Source: Bacteroidales bacterium
Lineage (GTDB): Bacteria; Bacteroidota; Bacteroidia; Bacteroidales; F082
Length of the DNA: 43,919 nucleotides
Direction: 5' to 3'
Assembly: GCA_024689285.1 (NCBI GenBank)
Contig: JAILDR010000151.1
Location: 1 to 43,919, forward strand
Position numbers and translations under genes: made by a program. Under the pieces are notes generated by a model, which saw only the letters and a program-made list of their open reading frames with translations, was not told the DNA's origin and searched no databases. How positions within the stretch are numbered: position 1 is the stretch's first letter; each line of letters opens with the position of its first letter. Shown in pieces: positions 8,128-18,800 of the stretch.

Positions 8128-8946
8128 ATGAAAAGAAATCTCTTATTCATTGCAACTGCCATCATCAGCATGGCACTCAATGCATGCAACATCAATATCG
8201 ATGGAGAATCGCTTGGCAGCGAAACCATCAAAGGCAACGGTAATCTGGTGTCGCGCACCTTTGACGTGAATGCTTTTGATGATATGTCGGTCTTACTGCC
8301 GACTACGGTAAACTTCACCGTGGCTGACGAGTACACTTGCTCGGTCCGCGTGGACGAGAATATTATGGAATACCTTGATATCAAAGTGGATGGCCGTGAA
8401 CTGATTTTGCAAAAGCAAGCGAAACACAAAAACGTCAACCTTCGTGCATCCTCGTTCGTAATTGATATTACCGGGCCTGGATTGGCTGACATCAACCTTG
8501 CGGGCAGTGGCACCATCAATGTGCTCAGCCCGATGGAAAGGGAGCAAATGGAAGTCAATGTGGCAGGCTCGGGCGACATCGTTTTCGACCAAGCAGTCAA
8601 CGTAGAGATAATAAAGATGAATGTGGCGGGCTCTGGTGATTTGGTCCTCAACGATTTGGCTGCGGACAAGTTAATCGCTAATGTTGCAGGCTCAGGCGAC
8701 ATGAAAGTGGCCCGTGGAACGATACGCGAGGCTGAGGCCAGTGTGGCCGGCTCGGGTGATATCGTTCTTACTTGCGACATCGAGAACCTTAATGCTGACA
8801 TTGCCGGTTCGGGTGACATTAAAGCACGCGTCAGTGGTACATTGAAGTACGGCATCATTGGTTCGGGCGACATCGGTTACTACGGCAACCCCGTCGTGAA
8901 TGGCGAGAAGGTGGGTAGTGGTCAGGTGCACCGCCTTTCCGAATAA
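8128..8946 (+). CDS. DUF2807 (head GIN domain) lipoprotein
   Basis: A 272-residue lipoprotein with a lipobox LNAC (Cys20). The mature part has repeated rungs of about 20 residues built around (V/I)AGSGD: seven AGSG or IGSG units followed by a last GSG, typical of the DUF2807 'head GIN' right-handed beta-helix. It was once described as a putative autotransporter adhesin, but its function is not established. It is last in the ABC/GntR operon, 28 bases after the regulator, so it is probably a co-regulated envelope protein. Confidence 0.92.
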   Translation: MKRNLLFIATAIISMALNACNINIDGESLGSETIKGNGNLVSRTFDVNAFDDMSVLLPTTVNFTVADEYTCSVRVDENIMEYLDIKVDGRELILQKQAKHKNVNLRASSFVIDITGPGLADINLAGSGTINVLSPMEREQMEVNVAGSGDIVFDQAVNVEIIKMNVAGSGDLVLNDLAADKLIANVAGSGDMKVARGTIREAEASVAGSGDIVLTCDIENLNADIAGSGDIKARVSGTLKYGIIGSGDIGYYGNPVVNGEKVGSGQVHRLSE

Positions 8947-8970
8947 ATCTCTTTTTCATACCTTGTAACG

Positions 8971-9003
8971 AAAAATGGCTGACCTTACGGGCCAGCCATT
9001 TTT
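8971..9003. terminator. Bidirectional terminator between convergent genes
   Basis: AAAAATGGCTG (8971-8981) pairs perfectly with CAGCCATTTTT (8993-9003). A-runs and T-runs on both sides make it usable for the plus-strand DUF2807 operon and for the minus-strand peptidase that ends at 9023. Confidence 0.9.
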
Positions 9004-9022
9004 CATTGATGATGATGAAGTG

Positions 9023-12000
9023 TTATCTCACCACTGTCACGCGTTTCACGCTCATGCCGTTTTCGCCATAAATGCGGATCATGAACACGCCCACGCCAAA
9101 CTGACTCATGTTCAGGATGGTCGTGCTGTCGTTCACTTCGGCATCATACACCACCTGACCCAGCTCGTTCACCACAGTGAGGCGTTGCATTCCATCCGCC
9201 TGGATGGTAACGTTGCCGTTGGTCGGGTTGGGGAAGAGGCTGGCGTGGATGCCAAACTCGTTCACGTCGGTGGAGTTCTTCACGCTGATGTTCATCGTGC
9301 CCAAACCATTGTTGCATTCCGAAACAGGGGCAGCAGTGAGGACGACGTCGCCCTTGTAGGTTTCGCTCCAAGTAACCACTACCGACTTGCCGTCGTTGGC
9401 GGGCAGCAATGTACCGGCTTCTTCAGGCTCGATGCTGAAGCCTACCATCACGTCGTTGGCGATAGTATAGGTGGTCGTCGGGGTGAGGCGCACGTCAAGG
9501 TTGTTGTCACCGCTGATTTCAGGCACCTCAACGATAGGATTCACGGTTACATTGATGGCTTGTTCGAGAGCCGTTTCGCAGCCCGTAGCATCGGTCACTT
9601 TGGTCAGCATGGCGTTGAGGTCTTCGATGGGCAGGATGCTGATGGAATACTCGTTGCTTTCGGCAATGAAACCTTCCATGCCAGTGGCTTCCACGGTGAA
9701 GGGAGCCATGCCAGTAAAGACGAAGTCAACCTTTACTTCGGTGCCTTCGCAGACCGATTCAGGCACAATGCCCATGGTCATTGTCGGAGCAGCATTCACA
9801 TTGACGGTGAAGGTGAGTTCGCCTTCATCGAAGAATGTTTGGCAAGTGCGATTATATATTACTTCGATGTTATAAATGGTTGTGCCGACGGACGGGACAC
9901 CCAAATCGAGGGTCGTTGCTTCTTTGTCGAGTTCATAGTTAACACCATCAATAACCACTATAAAATCGGCTACACTGGGGTTGCCTTCAACGAATCCTTC
10001 GAGATTGAATGGCATGATGGCGTTCTCGCCTTCGCAGAGTTCAATGGCATTGTTAGTCAAGTTAATTTCTGGCATCGGATTCATCTCGAAGGGATAGTTG
10101 TAAGTGATAGAGCCACAGCCTTGCGACACGGCGAAAGCAGTGATAGTGACACCATTGGCCATATCTGACAGGCCAGGCGTATAGGTGGTTGACAAAGCTG
10201 TAGCATCTTCAAATTCGCCGTCACCATCGGTCAGCCATTGGAAGGAGACATAATCGCCTGTGATGTTGACTGCAATGTCTTGCGGCTCATCGATGGCGCA
10301 ATAGTTTTTGATGATAATGGCATCCTCAATTACAACATTCTCGACGATAAACACCGTCATCTCATCAGTGATGGTCTCGCCACCACCGTTGATGGTGAGG
10401 GTCAGTGTGGCAGAACCATTTTCAATATCTTGAGTACCAGGTGTATAAAGCGGCGTGGCGATGCTGACATCATTGAAGGTGCCGTCGCCAGAGGTCGTCC
10501 AATGCATATTGTCATAGTGGATGGCATAACCCACGATTTGGGTATCGTTACCTTCGCAAATGGTCACGTCGTGACCAGCGGTGCCGGCCATCACGCGGGC
10601 GGCGGGCAGGCTGATATAGTCAATCCAAGCGCAGTCGCTGCCGTTATTGACGCTACCGTCCTTGGTGTAGGTCCATTTGTAGTTATGGACACCTTCGTTG
10701 ACGGGATAAGCAGCCTTGGTCCAACTCACGTTGCCCGACCAGTTGCCTTTTTCTTGGTTGTCGATATAGAAATGTAGCTTGTCGTAACCGGCTTCCGATG
10801 ACACCTTGTAATAGAAGGAAATCGAGTCGTTCGATCCGGCTTCATGTCTCAGGATGAGGGTGGTGATGCCGTTGCTGCCGATGGTGCCCGAACGCATGCA
10901 ATGGTCGCCTTCATATGGGTCTTCCGTGACGCGGCGCCACGGGTTGTTGGCATCGTTGGTCCAGCCTTCACCAAGTTCGATTTCGAAGTCTTCGATGATG
11001 AGGCCGACCTTGGCAGTGTAATCCTTTTGTCCGCTGTATTGTCCTGAGGTGACATTCAAGGTCATGTCACACATATAGCCCATAGGCGTGTTTTCGTTGA
11101 TAGTGATGTTGTACGTGGCTGTTTGGGTCTCGCCAGCATTGAAGCTCTCGAAGTTGACGCTGCTTTCCTCGATGATGATGTAAGGTGACAGCAGATTCAA
11201 GTTGGCGATAGTGGCAGCTGCATCAGCGTGACCTCTGTTTTCGATGGGGAAGCTCAAGATGGCAGTTTCACCGGCATCCAGACGACCGTTGCCGTTACCG
11301 TTGACTTCGGTGATGCTCATGTTGCCAAGTTCGAAGACGGGGGCGTAGGCTCTCATTGCAATGTTGCTGACATAGACATCATCGCCGTTGGTCACGGTGA
11401 TGGTGAAGCGGTTGCTCGTGTTGTCGGGCACATTGTCGGCCACGGTGAACGAGAAAGCGTCAGCGACGGTTTGCAGGGTGCTGGGATCCATGCCTTCATA
11501 TTGAGCCGTGCCGTTGGTGATGGTGATGTATTCCGATTCGGTGGTAAGGACAGCCTCGAAAGGAGCCATCGGGTCGCTACCGACATTCTTCATGGTGACA
11601 TCGAGGCTGATGTTTTCACCAAAGTCGAGTTCGCCATTGCCGTTCACGTCATTGACGACCTTGCTGTCGTAGACGATATAAGGACCATCGGCAGGAATCA
11701 CACCCATGATGGCTTCATAGCGAAGATAGTTCTGTCCCGTGACGACGAGGTTTACTTCAGTCGGGGGCACTTGCGCTTCAAAGGTGATGGTTTGCGGGTC
11801 ACCGGTGGCTTCTGCCACAGCGATGATGTCCCAACTGCCTTCAGCATTCTCCACGACCAAGCTAATCATACAACCAGCAGGAGCGGTGATGGTAGCTTCA
11901 CCCAAACCAGCGATGAGGACTTCAGGATGGGTGACATCCATTTCTTGGGGCACTTGGGTATAGATGCGCAGGAAAGCGTCGCAGTGGGCGGTGAACATGG

Positions 12001-13876
12001 TGTAGGTGATGTCCTTGTCGTCGGTATTGTAAGGCCATGAACTCTGGGCAAGGAAGTATTTGCCAGCCACATTACCGAAAGCGGGCATCCAGTTGCCGGT
12101 GTTAGCGGCATACGGACCGTAGTCGGGCATGAAGTCGCCGTCGAAAAGGTCGTAAACACCCCAAACATAGGTGTCGTTGACGAAGGAGTAGGACGTTTCA
12201 GTTGGGCAGAGGATACCCACAGCACCGGCGTTCTCGCCGTTGAAGGTGCGGCGCATCCAAGCCTCGGCGAAGCAGTCTTCGTTATAGTTGTACTTACCCG
12301 TGAGGCAGTTGATGGACATCACGAAAGGCAGCTTGCCCACGTTGTTCATTTGATAGACGTGACTGTTGCGTACTGCTGGTTCACCCCAACCGGTTTCCAG
12401 GCCGTGGTCGCGGTGTTGCAGCCAGAAAGAACCCGAATTGACGGCTTGCACCACCTGTTCGGGAGTACCACCCGTCCAGCCTCCCAACTCGCTCGGTGAG
12501 GCGGGGATGTAACCCAATCCATTGGGACCGAAATAGTTGACCACCATGGAAGTGTTCTGGTTCGACGACCAGCTGCTGCCAGGCGTACCGCTGTAGATGC
12601 AGTTGATACGGTTCGGGTCGTAGCCGTGTTGACGCATATAGCCGCCAAATACTTCAGAGCAAATCTGGAACCAACGCTCGTTCTGCCAACCTAAAGCCGT
12701 AATAGGACGGGTATAGAAATCAGGATCCATGTTGGGGTTGGTGTATTCGTATTCAAGTTGCTTGCCGACAAAGACGGGCAATTCGGCAGGTGTCTCGGCA
12801 ATCAGGCGTGAGAAAGCCATGTCGGGCAGGTTGTCGTTGCCTACGGCATCGGCGTAGCCATTGTCGGTGATGCAGCTACCGTAGGGGTGTGGGACACTTT
12901 CAGCAGGGATGTACTGACCCATGTTGGTGCCATGGTCGCCCATCAAGCAGACCGCCACAGGAGCAATCTCCCAAGTGTTGTAGGCGTTGTGGAACCAACT
13001 CTTTATTTGTGACGTGCTGTTGGCGGGCATTTCGTCGAGACGATAGACCTCGGTGAGGATACCTTGACGACGACGATAGTCCTTCAGCTGGTTGGCGTAC
13101 TCAGCCCAAGCGTCGTTGTTGGGCGTGATGATAAGGTACTCGGCACCATCGGCACCGTCGCGCAACCATTGCTGCATGCGGGCTTCATAGTCGATGACAG
13201 GCAGCTGGTCGTAGTTGGCCAGTTCAGCTGCGAGGATGGGGTCCCAATAGGGGGAACGCAAACGGTCTTCACCAAAATGTCCGTTGCCGCCATCAAAGGT
13301 CACCGAGAGTTCAATGTTGGTGTAGATGACCAGGTCTTTGGTGACAGGATTGTACTGGAAAGGCGTGATGGCCACGGTAACGGCATCAACACCACGGATG
13401 TACGTATTGCCCATAACAAAAGGCTCGGCAGGATAGAAGGCGTTCTTGCTGTAGACGACGGCATCCTTCACATAGTTCATATCAGGCTCCTCATTCTCCG
13501 ACTGGATGCGGAGGGCAGGGGCGATGGTGACATCATGAAGGGTTTCGGTTTCAAAGCTAAGCACATGGAGCGTGGCAGTGGCGCCATGAGGGATGGCCAT
13601 CATGCGGCTCTCAGCAGGCAGGTTGGGCATACCAGCGTCGTTGGGCAGCGAGACTGCGGAGATGTTCACTTCACTCATCTCCTCATCACGATAGGTGAGT
13701 TGATTGAGTGTGACTTGTCCCACGTTGTAGCTGATGTGCAGCCCGTCGCGGGTCTTCTCCGTCAGGTTGAAGCCTTGCTTCCCCTTGACGGGATAGTCGA
13801 AGGTCTGTGCCACGGCATAGTTGCCCATCAAGGCAACCATCGCGATGGCAAGAAGTGTTAGTAATGACTTTTTCAT
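9023..13876 (-). CDS. Gingipain-like C25 cysteine peptidase, T9SS-secreted (first of three)
   Basis: A 1617-residue preproprotein. Residues 1-24 are a signal peptide; about 25-235 resemble the C25 propeptide. About 236-610 are the caspase-like C25 catalytic domain, with a His/Cys dyad: HRDHG (His491) and SINCLTG (Cys524), 33 residues apart as in gingipain RgpB. An Ig-like domain follows, then two CARDB-like repeats with calcium-loop motifs (DVNGNGELDFGE, VNGNGNGRLDAGE) at about 735-960. A cleaved-adhesin domain lies at about 965-1085 (GSDCAWIDYISLP), followed by PKD-like repeats with YTPG..D. The CTD occupies about 1540-1617 (LFPNPTNGNVTI, VKRVTVVR). It is probably a surface or released protease; Arg or Lys specificity cannot be read from sequence alone. 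Confidence 0.93.
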   Translation of the reverse strand: MKKSLLTLLAIAMVALMGNYAVAQTFDYPVKGKQGFNLTEKTRDGLHISYNVGQVTLNQLTYRDEEMSEVNISAVSLPNDAGMPNLPAESRMMAIPHGATATLHVLSFETETLHDVTIAPALRIQSENEEPDMNYVKDAVVYSKNAFYPAEPFVMGNTYIRGVDAVTVAITPFQYNPVTKDLVIYTNIELSVTFDGGNGHFGEDRLRSPYWDPILAAELANYDQLPVIDYEARMQQWLRDGADGAEYLIITPNNDAWAEYANQLKDYRRRQGILTEVYRLDEMPANSTSQIKSWFHNAYNTWEIAPVAVCLMGDHGTNMGQYIPAESVPHPYGSCITDNGYADAVGNDNLPDMAFSRLIAETPAELPVFVGKQLEYEYTNPNMDPDFYTRPITALGWQNERWFQICSEVFGGYMRQHGYDPNRINCIYSGTPGSSWSSNQNTSMVVNYFGPNGLGYIPASPSELGGWTGGTPEQVVQAVNSGSFWLQHRDHGLETGWGEPAVRNSHVYQMNNVGKLPFVMSINCLTGKYNYNEDCFAEAWMRRTFNGENAGAVGILCPTETSYSFVNDTYVWGVYDLFDGDFMPDYGPYAANTGNWMPAFGNVAGKYFLAQSSWPYNTDDKDITYTMFTAHCDAFLRIYTQVPQEMDVTHPEVLIAGLGEATITAPAGCMISLVVENAEGSWDIIAVAEATGDPQTITFEAQVPPTEVNLVVTGQNYLRYEAIMGVIPADGPYIVYDSKVVNDVNGNGELDFGENISLDVTMKNVGSDPMAPFEAVLTTESEYITITNGTAQYEGMDPSTLQTVADAFSFTVADNVPDNTSNRFTITVTNGDDVYVSNIAMRAYAPVFELGNMSITEVNGNGNGRLDAGETAILSFPIENRGHADAAATIANLNLLSPYIIIEESSVNFESFNAGETQTATYNITINENTPMGYMCDMTLNVTSGQYSGQKDYTAKVGLIIEDFEIELGEGWTNDANNPWRRVTEDPYEGDHCMRSGTIGSNGITTLILRHEAGSNDSISFYYKVSSEAGYDKLHFYIDNQEKGNWSGNVSWTKAAYPVNEGVHNYKWTYTKDGSVNNGSDCAWIDYISLPAARVMAGTAGHDVTICEGNDTQIVGYAIHYDNMHWTTSGDGTFNDVSIATPLYTPGTQDIENGSATLTLTINGGGETITDEMTVFIVENVVIEDAIIIKNYCAIDEPQDIAVNITGDYVSFQWLTDGDGEFEDATALSTTYTPGLSDMANGVTITAFAVSQGCGSITYNYPFEMNPMPEINLTNNAIELCEGENAIMPFNLEGFVEGNPSVADFIVVIDGVNYELDKEATTLDLGVPSVGTTIYNIEVIYNRTCQTFFDEGELTFTVNVNAAPTMTMGIVPESVCEGTEVKVDFVFTGMAPFTVEATGMEGFIAESNEYSISILPIEDLNAMLTKVTDATGCETALEQAINVTVNPIVEVPEISGDNNLDVRLTPTTTYTIANDVMVGFSIEPEEAGTLLPANDGKSVVVTWSETYKGDVVLTAAPVSECNNGLGTMNISVKNSTDVNEFGIHASLFPNPTNGNVTIQADGMQRLTVVNELGQVVYDAEVNDSTTILNMSQFGVGVFMIRIYGENGMSVKRVTVVR

Positions 13877-13918
13877 AGTGTTATGTTTTGATTTGGTTTG
13901 TCTTTTATTTTACGGAAA

Positions 13919-13940
13919 AGAGACGCAAATTTGCGTCTCT
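13919..13940 (-). terminator. Perfect 22-bp palindrome after the barrel gene, possible terminator
   Basis: AGAGACGCAAA is followed directly by its exact complement. On the minus strand it lies 31 bases after the stop of the barrel gene and is followed by TTTT, so it can act as a terminator. It also lies 43 bases upstream of the C25 peptidase start and could instead be an operator. Confidence 0.55.
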
Positions 13941-13971
13941 ATTTCTAAGTCTTACATTTTAAACTTTATAC

Positions 13972-14847
13972 TCAATCATACTCGCCCCACCTCATGCAAG
14001 CTCCCTTCAGTTGCTTCTTCAACGGGAACATGATGGTGACTCTTGCTGTGATATCCGTGTTGAGACGGTAGCTGAGCAGATAGGGGTCAATATAGCTTGC
14101 GCCAATCACATTTTGCGATTCGCCATTGATTTCCTCGTGAGAGAATGAGTTGACCGCATCCACATGGTAGGCGGCATCGGCTTTGAGAAGCAAATAATAG
14201 TTGGCGAAATTAATCTTGAATATGACACCTGCACCTACTGCAATACCAACATTCCAGGGACGCATGTTCTGTGCCGTGATTTCAACAGTGTCGATGGTTG
14301 CCCCGATTTCACTATACTGTTGGTTTTCGGTGCCGTAGTTAAGAATCTCTTTTTTCTGCCATATTTCCTTTCCTGCCAACGGCAACGAACCTCTCAAAGC
14401 GGCATAGACGAAAGGCCTGATGTTGCCTTGGCCCAAATAGTAGGTGACCGGTATTTGTACGTTCACCTCTTGGTATGCTACATCCAGTTGACGATAAAAG
14501 TTCTTGTTCTCGGTAAGGGAGACGGGGAAGTTGGTCACTTCGTAGTTGAGCTGTAAGTTGCGCATGGCATAAAGTCCTTCAATGCCAAAGCTGATGTTGT
14601 TCTTCCATTTGTACTCAAAGACGAGACCGCCCGTCAAGCCAATGTTGAATGGCTGGTTGTAACGGGTTTTGGTGCCGCCTATATGGAGCCATTGTGTCAT
14701 GGTCCCGCCACCGATGATGCCGATGTTGTATTTGGCTTCGTTGGAATAAAACTGGGAACGCGTCGATGGGAGAGGTTTGTTAAACTGAGCTTGGGCTGTA
14801 GTGCCAAGGAACAAGACGGTCAAAATCAGGAAATATGCTTTTTTCAT
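13972..14847 (-). CDS. Outer-membrane beta-barrel protein, PorT-like
   Basis: A 291-residue protein with a signal peptide (cleavage near TTAQA-Q, residue 20) followed by alternating hydrophobic strands such as YNIGIIGGGTMTQW, FNIGLTGGLVFEYKW and WNVGIAVGAGVIFKI. These fit an 8-10-stranded outer-membrane barrel of the PorT/porin-like class. It lies 19 bases downstream of a lipoprotein gene and is probably in the same transcript. In Bacteroidetes such barrels often accompany secreted or assembled surface structures; the role here is not known. Confidence 0.8.
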   Translation of the reverse strand: MKKAYFLILTVLFLGTTAQAQFNKPLPSTRSQFYSNEAKYNIGIIGGGTMTQWLHIGGTKTRYNQPFNIGLTGGLVFEYKWKNNISFGIEGLYAMRNLQLNYEVTNFPVSLTENKNFYRQLDVAYQEVNVQIPVTYYLGQGNIRPFVYAALRGSLPLAGKEIWQKKEILNYGTENQQYSEIGATIDTVEITAQNMRPWNVGIAVGAGVIFKINFANYYLLLKADAAYHVDAVNSFSHEEINGESQNVIGASYIDPYLLSYRLNTDITARVTIMFPLKKQLKGACMRWGEYD

Positions 14848-14866
14848 TGCTGTAGTTGTCTATGAT

Positions 14867-15721
14867 TTAATTGTTGAATTCGCCGTAGTGTGCGTCTTGG
14901 GTGTTGTGGATGACGAGGGCATCACCTGAGTTGGGCAGGTAACCAAAGCGCAACAGCTGTGCCAATGTGGGTCCTTCCTTGTAATACTTCATGGTCTCTA
15001 TGCCCCAACGCAAATCTTTGATGACTGGCTTTGTGATGGTGTCGGTCCTTTGGGTGACCGTATCGGTGATTATGACGGTTTCTTCAGCCATACGTCCTGA
15101 GATAATGACGGCATTAAGGGGCTGGGTCCTTGAACTGATGCTGCGGATTTCGTAGAAATAGATGGTGAAATAAGGGTCGCTTCCCATGATATAGACGGTT
15201 TGGAAGTCACCATTGGAGTAGGAACCGTTCTTGAAATACGAGGGCGCGATGGTGTCGGTGGTAAAACGCTCGATGTCGTTCTTAATATAATAATAGGTGC
15301 TGTCATTACTCGAATACTCACAGAAATAGCCGCCATACTCCGGGTGCTCTGGGTCTCCATGAGGAGCCTTGAACTCAAGTTGGGCAATGCCTTTATGTTG
15401 TTCGGTGATTTTGAAATAGGCCGTGTATGCCAGAGGGCCTAACTCTATCATGTAGGCACTGTTCTCTCCAATAATCTTCATGTAGAGGTCAAGATTGTCG
15501 GCCTTGTAGCTGCCCTCAACTCTCGGGGGTTCGTCACCATAATAGAGATAGTTATCGCCAAAAGCCTCAAGCAGACGCTGCGGCATAAATTCATTGATGT
15601 TTGGGATGTGTTGATAAGCGTAATAAACGGTCTCGTTGCTTTTCGGCTCGTCTTTCAGACACGAGGTGAAAAGTGTCATGCTCGCGATGAAAAGAACCAT
15701 TTTCAAAAGATGTTTCTTCAT
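14867..15721 (-). CDS. Lipoprotein of unknown function
   Basis: A 284-residue protein with signal peptide and lipobox LFTSC (Cys21). The mature part is rich in Tyr and Asp, has no recognisable domain, and contains a Thr-rich stretch (VIITDTVTQRTDTITKP) near residue 220. It is first in a two-gene transcript with the barrel at 13972-14847, which suggests a barrel-lipoprotein pair at the outer membrane. No function is proposed. Confidence 0.8.
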   Translation of the reverse strand: MKKHLLKMVLFIASMTLFTSCLKDEPKSNETVYYAYQHIPNINEFMPQRLLEAFGDNYLYYGDEPPRVEGSYKADNLDLYMKIIGENSAYMIELGPLAYTAYFKITEQHKGIAQLEFKAPHGDPEHPEYGGYFCEYSSNDSTYYYIKNDIERFTTDTIAPSYFKNGSYSNGDFQTVYIMGSDPYFTIYFYEIRSISSRTQPLNAVIISGRMAEETVIITDTVTQRTDTITKPVIKDLRWGIETMKYYKEGPTLAQLLRFGYLPNSGDALVIHNTQDAHYGEFNN

Positions 15722-15770
15722 ATAATGACTGTCTGTTGAGGTTGCTTGATTTGACTTTTAATAAAACATG

Positions 15771-15801
15771 CAAATGTAATGATTTATTTTATTCAACCAA
15801 A
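15771..15801 (-). promoter_or_regulatory. Promoter of the lipoprotein-barrel operon
   Basis: Read on the minus strand: -33 TTTG (15801-15798), a 19-base spacer, and -7 TACATTTG (15778-15771), both matching the Bacteroidetes consensus. The lipoprotein ATG follows 49 bases downstream. Confidence 0.8.
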
Positions 15802-15843
15802 TTTTGCCGCAGTTTTTTATATTTCAATGTATGGCATTGTGTT

Positions 15844-18800
15844 TTAGTTTGTTATGATGATTTTTTTTGTGACAATTTTTCCATTGTGGTTGAAAACAAA
15901 GAGATAGATGCCATTCTTTTTGCAGTTCAGATTGTATGAATGGCTACTTTGGGGTGTGGTTGTAAGGCTGAATTGGTCGATGATTTGGCCTTGCATATTG
16001 TACACTGAAGTGTTGACGATGCCCTCGATGTCTCCAAAACAAATGTTCATCTCTCCGTTGTTGGGATTGGGCATGATGCCAATCTCTGGCTGCATGGCAT
16101 TGTCATCTGTTCCATAGAAAGAACATATATACCAATAGCGTTCCGATTCGCCTTGGGGCTTGCATTTGTTATAGGCCGTGGCGCGAAGCCAGATGGTGTC
16201 AGGGACATGGTTGAGCACATAAAACCTGCATGTCTTGCCAGGAGGCGTGGTGCTTTGGTCGGGCTCAATTAGCCATACCACATTAGGGTCTTCAAATTTC
16301 CAACTGACAGAATCCCATTGGCATTCGCTGTTGCGGTCGCTGATGGTGAAGTCATAGCTGTTGATTTGGAACTCGGTGGCTGTGACTACCCAATGGGGAT
16401 AGATGTTTTCGGGGTCTACAGGACGGATTTCAGTGGGGTCAGGCGAATAGTTGATGGAAAGATGGAGGTATTCGGTGCTGTCGCAACCCAAGGGGGTGGG
16501 GAAAACTTTTGTGTAGGTGCCTGATTGGGTATAGGTTGTGCCATACCAGGTGTATTCGTCGCATTCGTCTACGTCGATACTGGTTCCTTCCACATTACCC
16601 GACACGATGAGGTGGCATACGACGGTACTGTCGCAGTTGTCATGGGTGTCGTAATGACGGATATGGTCGCCGTCGGTAGTGTATTCCTCGCCGTCCCATA
16701 TAAAAATGCCGCACACTGTGGTGTCAAACTCTACGTGTTGGTCCATTCCCATAGTCAGGTGCAAGGTGGCGATACTGTCGCAGCCGCCTGACGTGATGTA
16801 GGTCCAGGGATAGTCGCCTGCTTGGTCGTAAGTGCGTCCGTCCCATGTGTAGCTGCCGCTGCATTCATGGTGGTCGAAGTCGTAGGTGATGCGATCGGCC
16901 ACTGTAAGGGTTAGGGTGACGATGCTGTCGCAGCCTTGAACGGTCTGCAATTCTTGTACACGTTCGTAGGTCCCCGGACCGTTGTATTCAAAGCTGAAGC
17001 CATAATCGTCATAAATGCTTGGCTCACCTAACCAGCAGCGACTATCGGTAATCGGGATGTGATATTGTTGTCGTGCAGTGATGTAGACCAAAAGGCTGTC
17101 TTGGCATTCGGGATTGACGGGATTGTCCTGTAAGCGGGAAAGGATGGTATCGTTGTTGATGAGGATGTTGCTGAAACCATAGCCTGAGTATAACCCTCCG
17201 GCACAGGTCTCGTCGCTTTCGGTCACATAATGTTGTGTCATGTCGACGAAGAAATGCAATGTGTCTGAGTTGCTCGACAGACAGCCTAATGCATCTGTCT
17301 CAACATAAAAGAAAGCCTCGTAGAGTTGTTGGTTGTGATAAACGTGTGTTGTTGGATTCTCGGTGCTGGTGGTGCCATCGCCAAAGTTCCACAGAATATT
17401 GTATTCCTGGTAGTTGACATCGGCATGGAAGTTCACGGTTTGTTCAACACAATATGAGAAAACTTCATCAACTTGTATAGAAATGTCGTTGATGGTCAGA
17501 TTGGTGCTGAGGTCTTTGGCACTGGAGCCGACGAGGTAGGCATATCCTTTGGCATTTCCGAATCCGTACACATGGGCGTTGAATCCATTGGTGCAGCTGA
17601 TGTGGTGTACGCCGTGTGAGATGTTCATCCGGAGAAAACTGTAGTCGGGGTTGCCGGTTACTCTTCTGAACATCAGGGGTGAAATCAATTCGCCATCAAA
17701 GTATACATTATTAATATCGTCAGTTTTGACAATGATGTTGACGCTATGTACGGTGACGTTGATGTTGCTGTTGTTGAAAGTGGTGAAAGTGATGTCGTTG
17801 ATGCGTTGTTCCACCGGGGCAATCCACACCATGGATGGGTCTCCGAGACCGCCGTCGGGGTTTTGGTCGTAGCTTGAGTTGTTGTAAAGATATACGGCAC
17901 AAGGCTGGTCTGCTTGCAGGAAACAGGACAGGTCGTCTTCTGGCATACTGAATATGTATGATTCGTTAGCCCTCAAGGTTGTCAGGGGCATTCCGTTTTT
18001 TGTGATGGCATTGTTGTCGGCACTGGAGGTGATTTTGATGAAATCGCGGTTACGGTCAAGAGAGTTGGTAACAACGAATTTCTTGCCCCACGAGCGCAGG
18101 GGCATGGCTTGTTCAAAGATGTGATCGTATCCATTACCCATGTTGATGGGAATGCAGGTCAGCGTGTTTCCGTTGAACACCGCGATTCGCTTGCAGTCGG
18201 CAGCCAGCACACGCGAACCGCTCAAATCGCGCTGGTCGCCCGTCCGGGCCGATCTTACGTGATAAGTTTCGCCTGCGTTTAGCGTAATGCTAAAGGTTTG
18301 TCCTGCCAGATGCCCGCCCAAAGTGGCGCATGAAGGTGTGATGGCGATTTCTGTATTGTCTTCTGTTGCTACGATGAGAAAGGCACTGGTTTGATTATTG
18401 ACGACATACATGTTTCCTGATGACGGTGGCGCTGTTGATTGGTCATGGCATTGGATGATGTATTCGTCGCCAAGGCTTTCAGTAGGCAGCACGAAGGACG
18501 CATCAAACGAGACGTAGGCAATGTTGGTGCAATACACAGATATGGTGTCGTTGGCAGTGACCTTGATGGCTTTGTTGGATACGGTCTCGTAATTGTTGCT
18601 GTCGTGATAGCCTTGTGCTTCAGGAATGTCAATCGTCGTGATGTTGTTGGCTCTTACTGTGAAGCTCTCTTCCCAACCTGTCAACGGGTTGGTGACGGTG
18701 CCTGAGCAGTCGCGTTTTGCGCTAATCAGCACTTGGGTGGTAACCCATCCACCTTGTGAATGGTCTTTGAATCCATTGTGCATAAACGAAATCCAAAACT

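Noticed and set aside
8975..10168. Long plus-strand open frame opposite the C25 peptidase
   Set aside because: It is antisense to well-supported peptidase sequence, is rich in His and Asp as expected from the complement of these codons, and matches no family.
11228..12040. Plus-strand open frame opposite the middle of the first peptidase
   Set aside because: Same reason: complement of a repeat-rich coding region, no start context and no domain.
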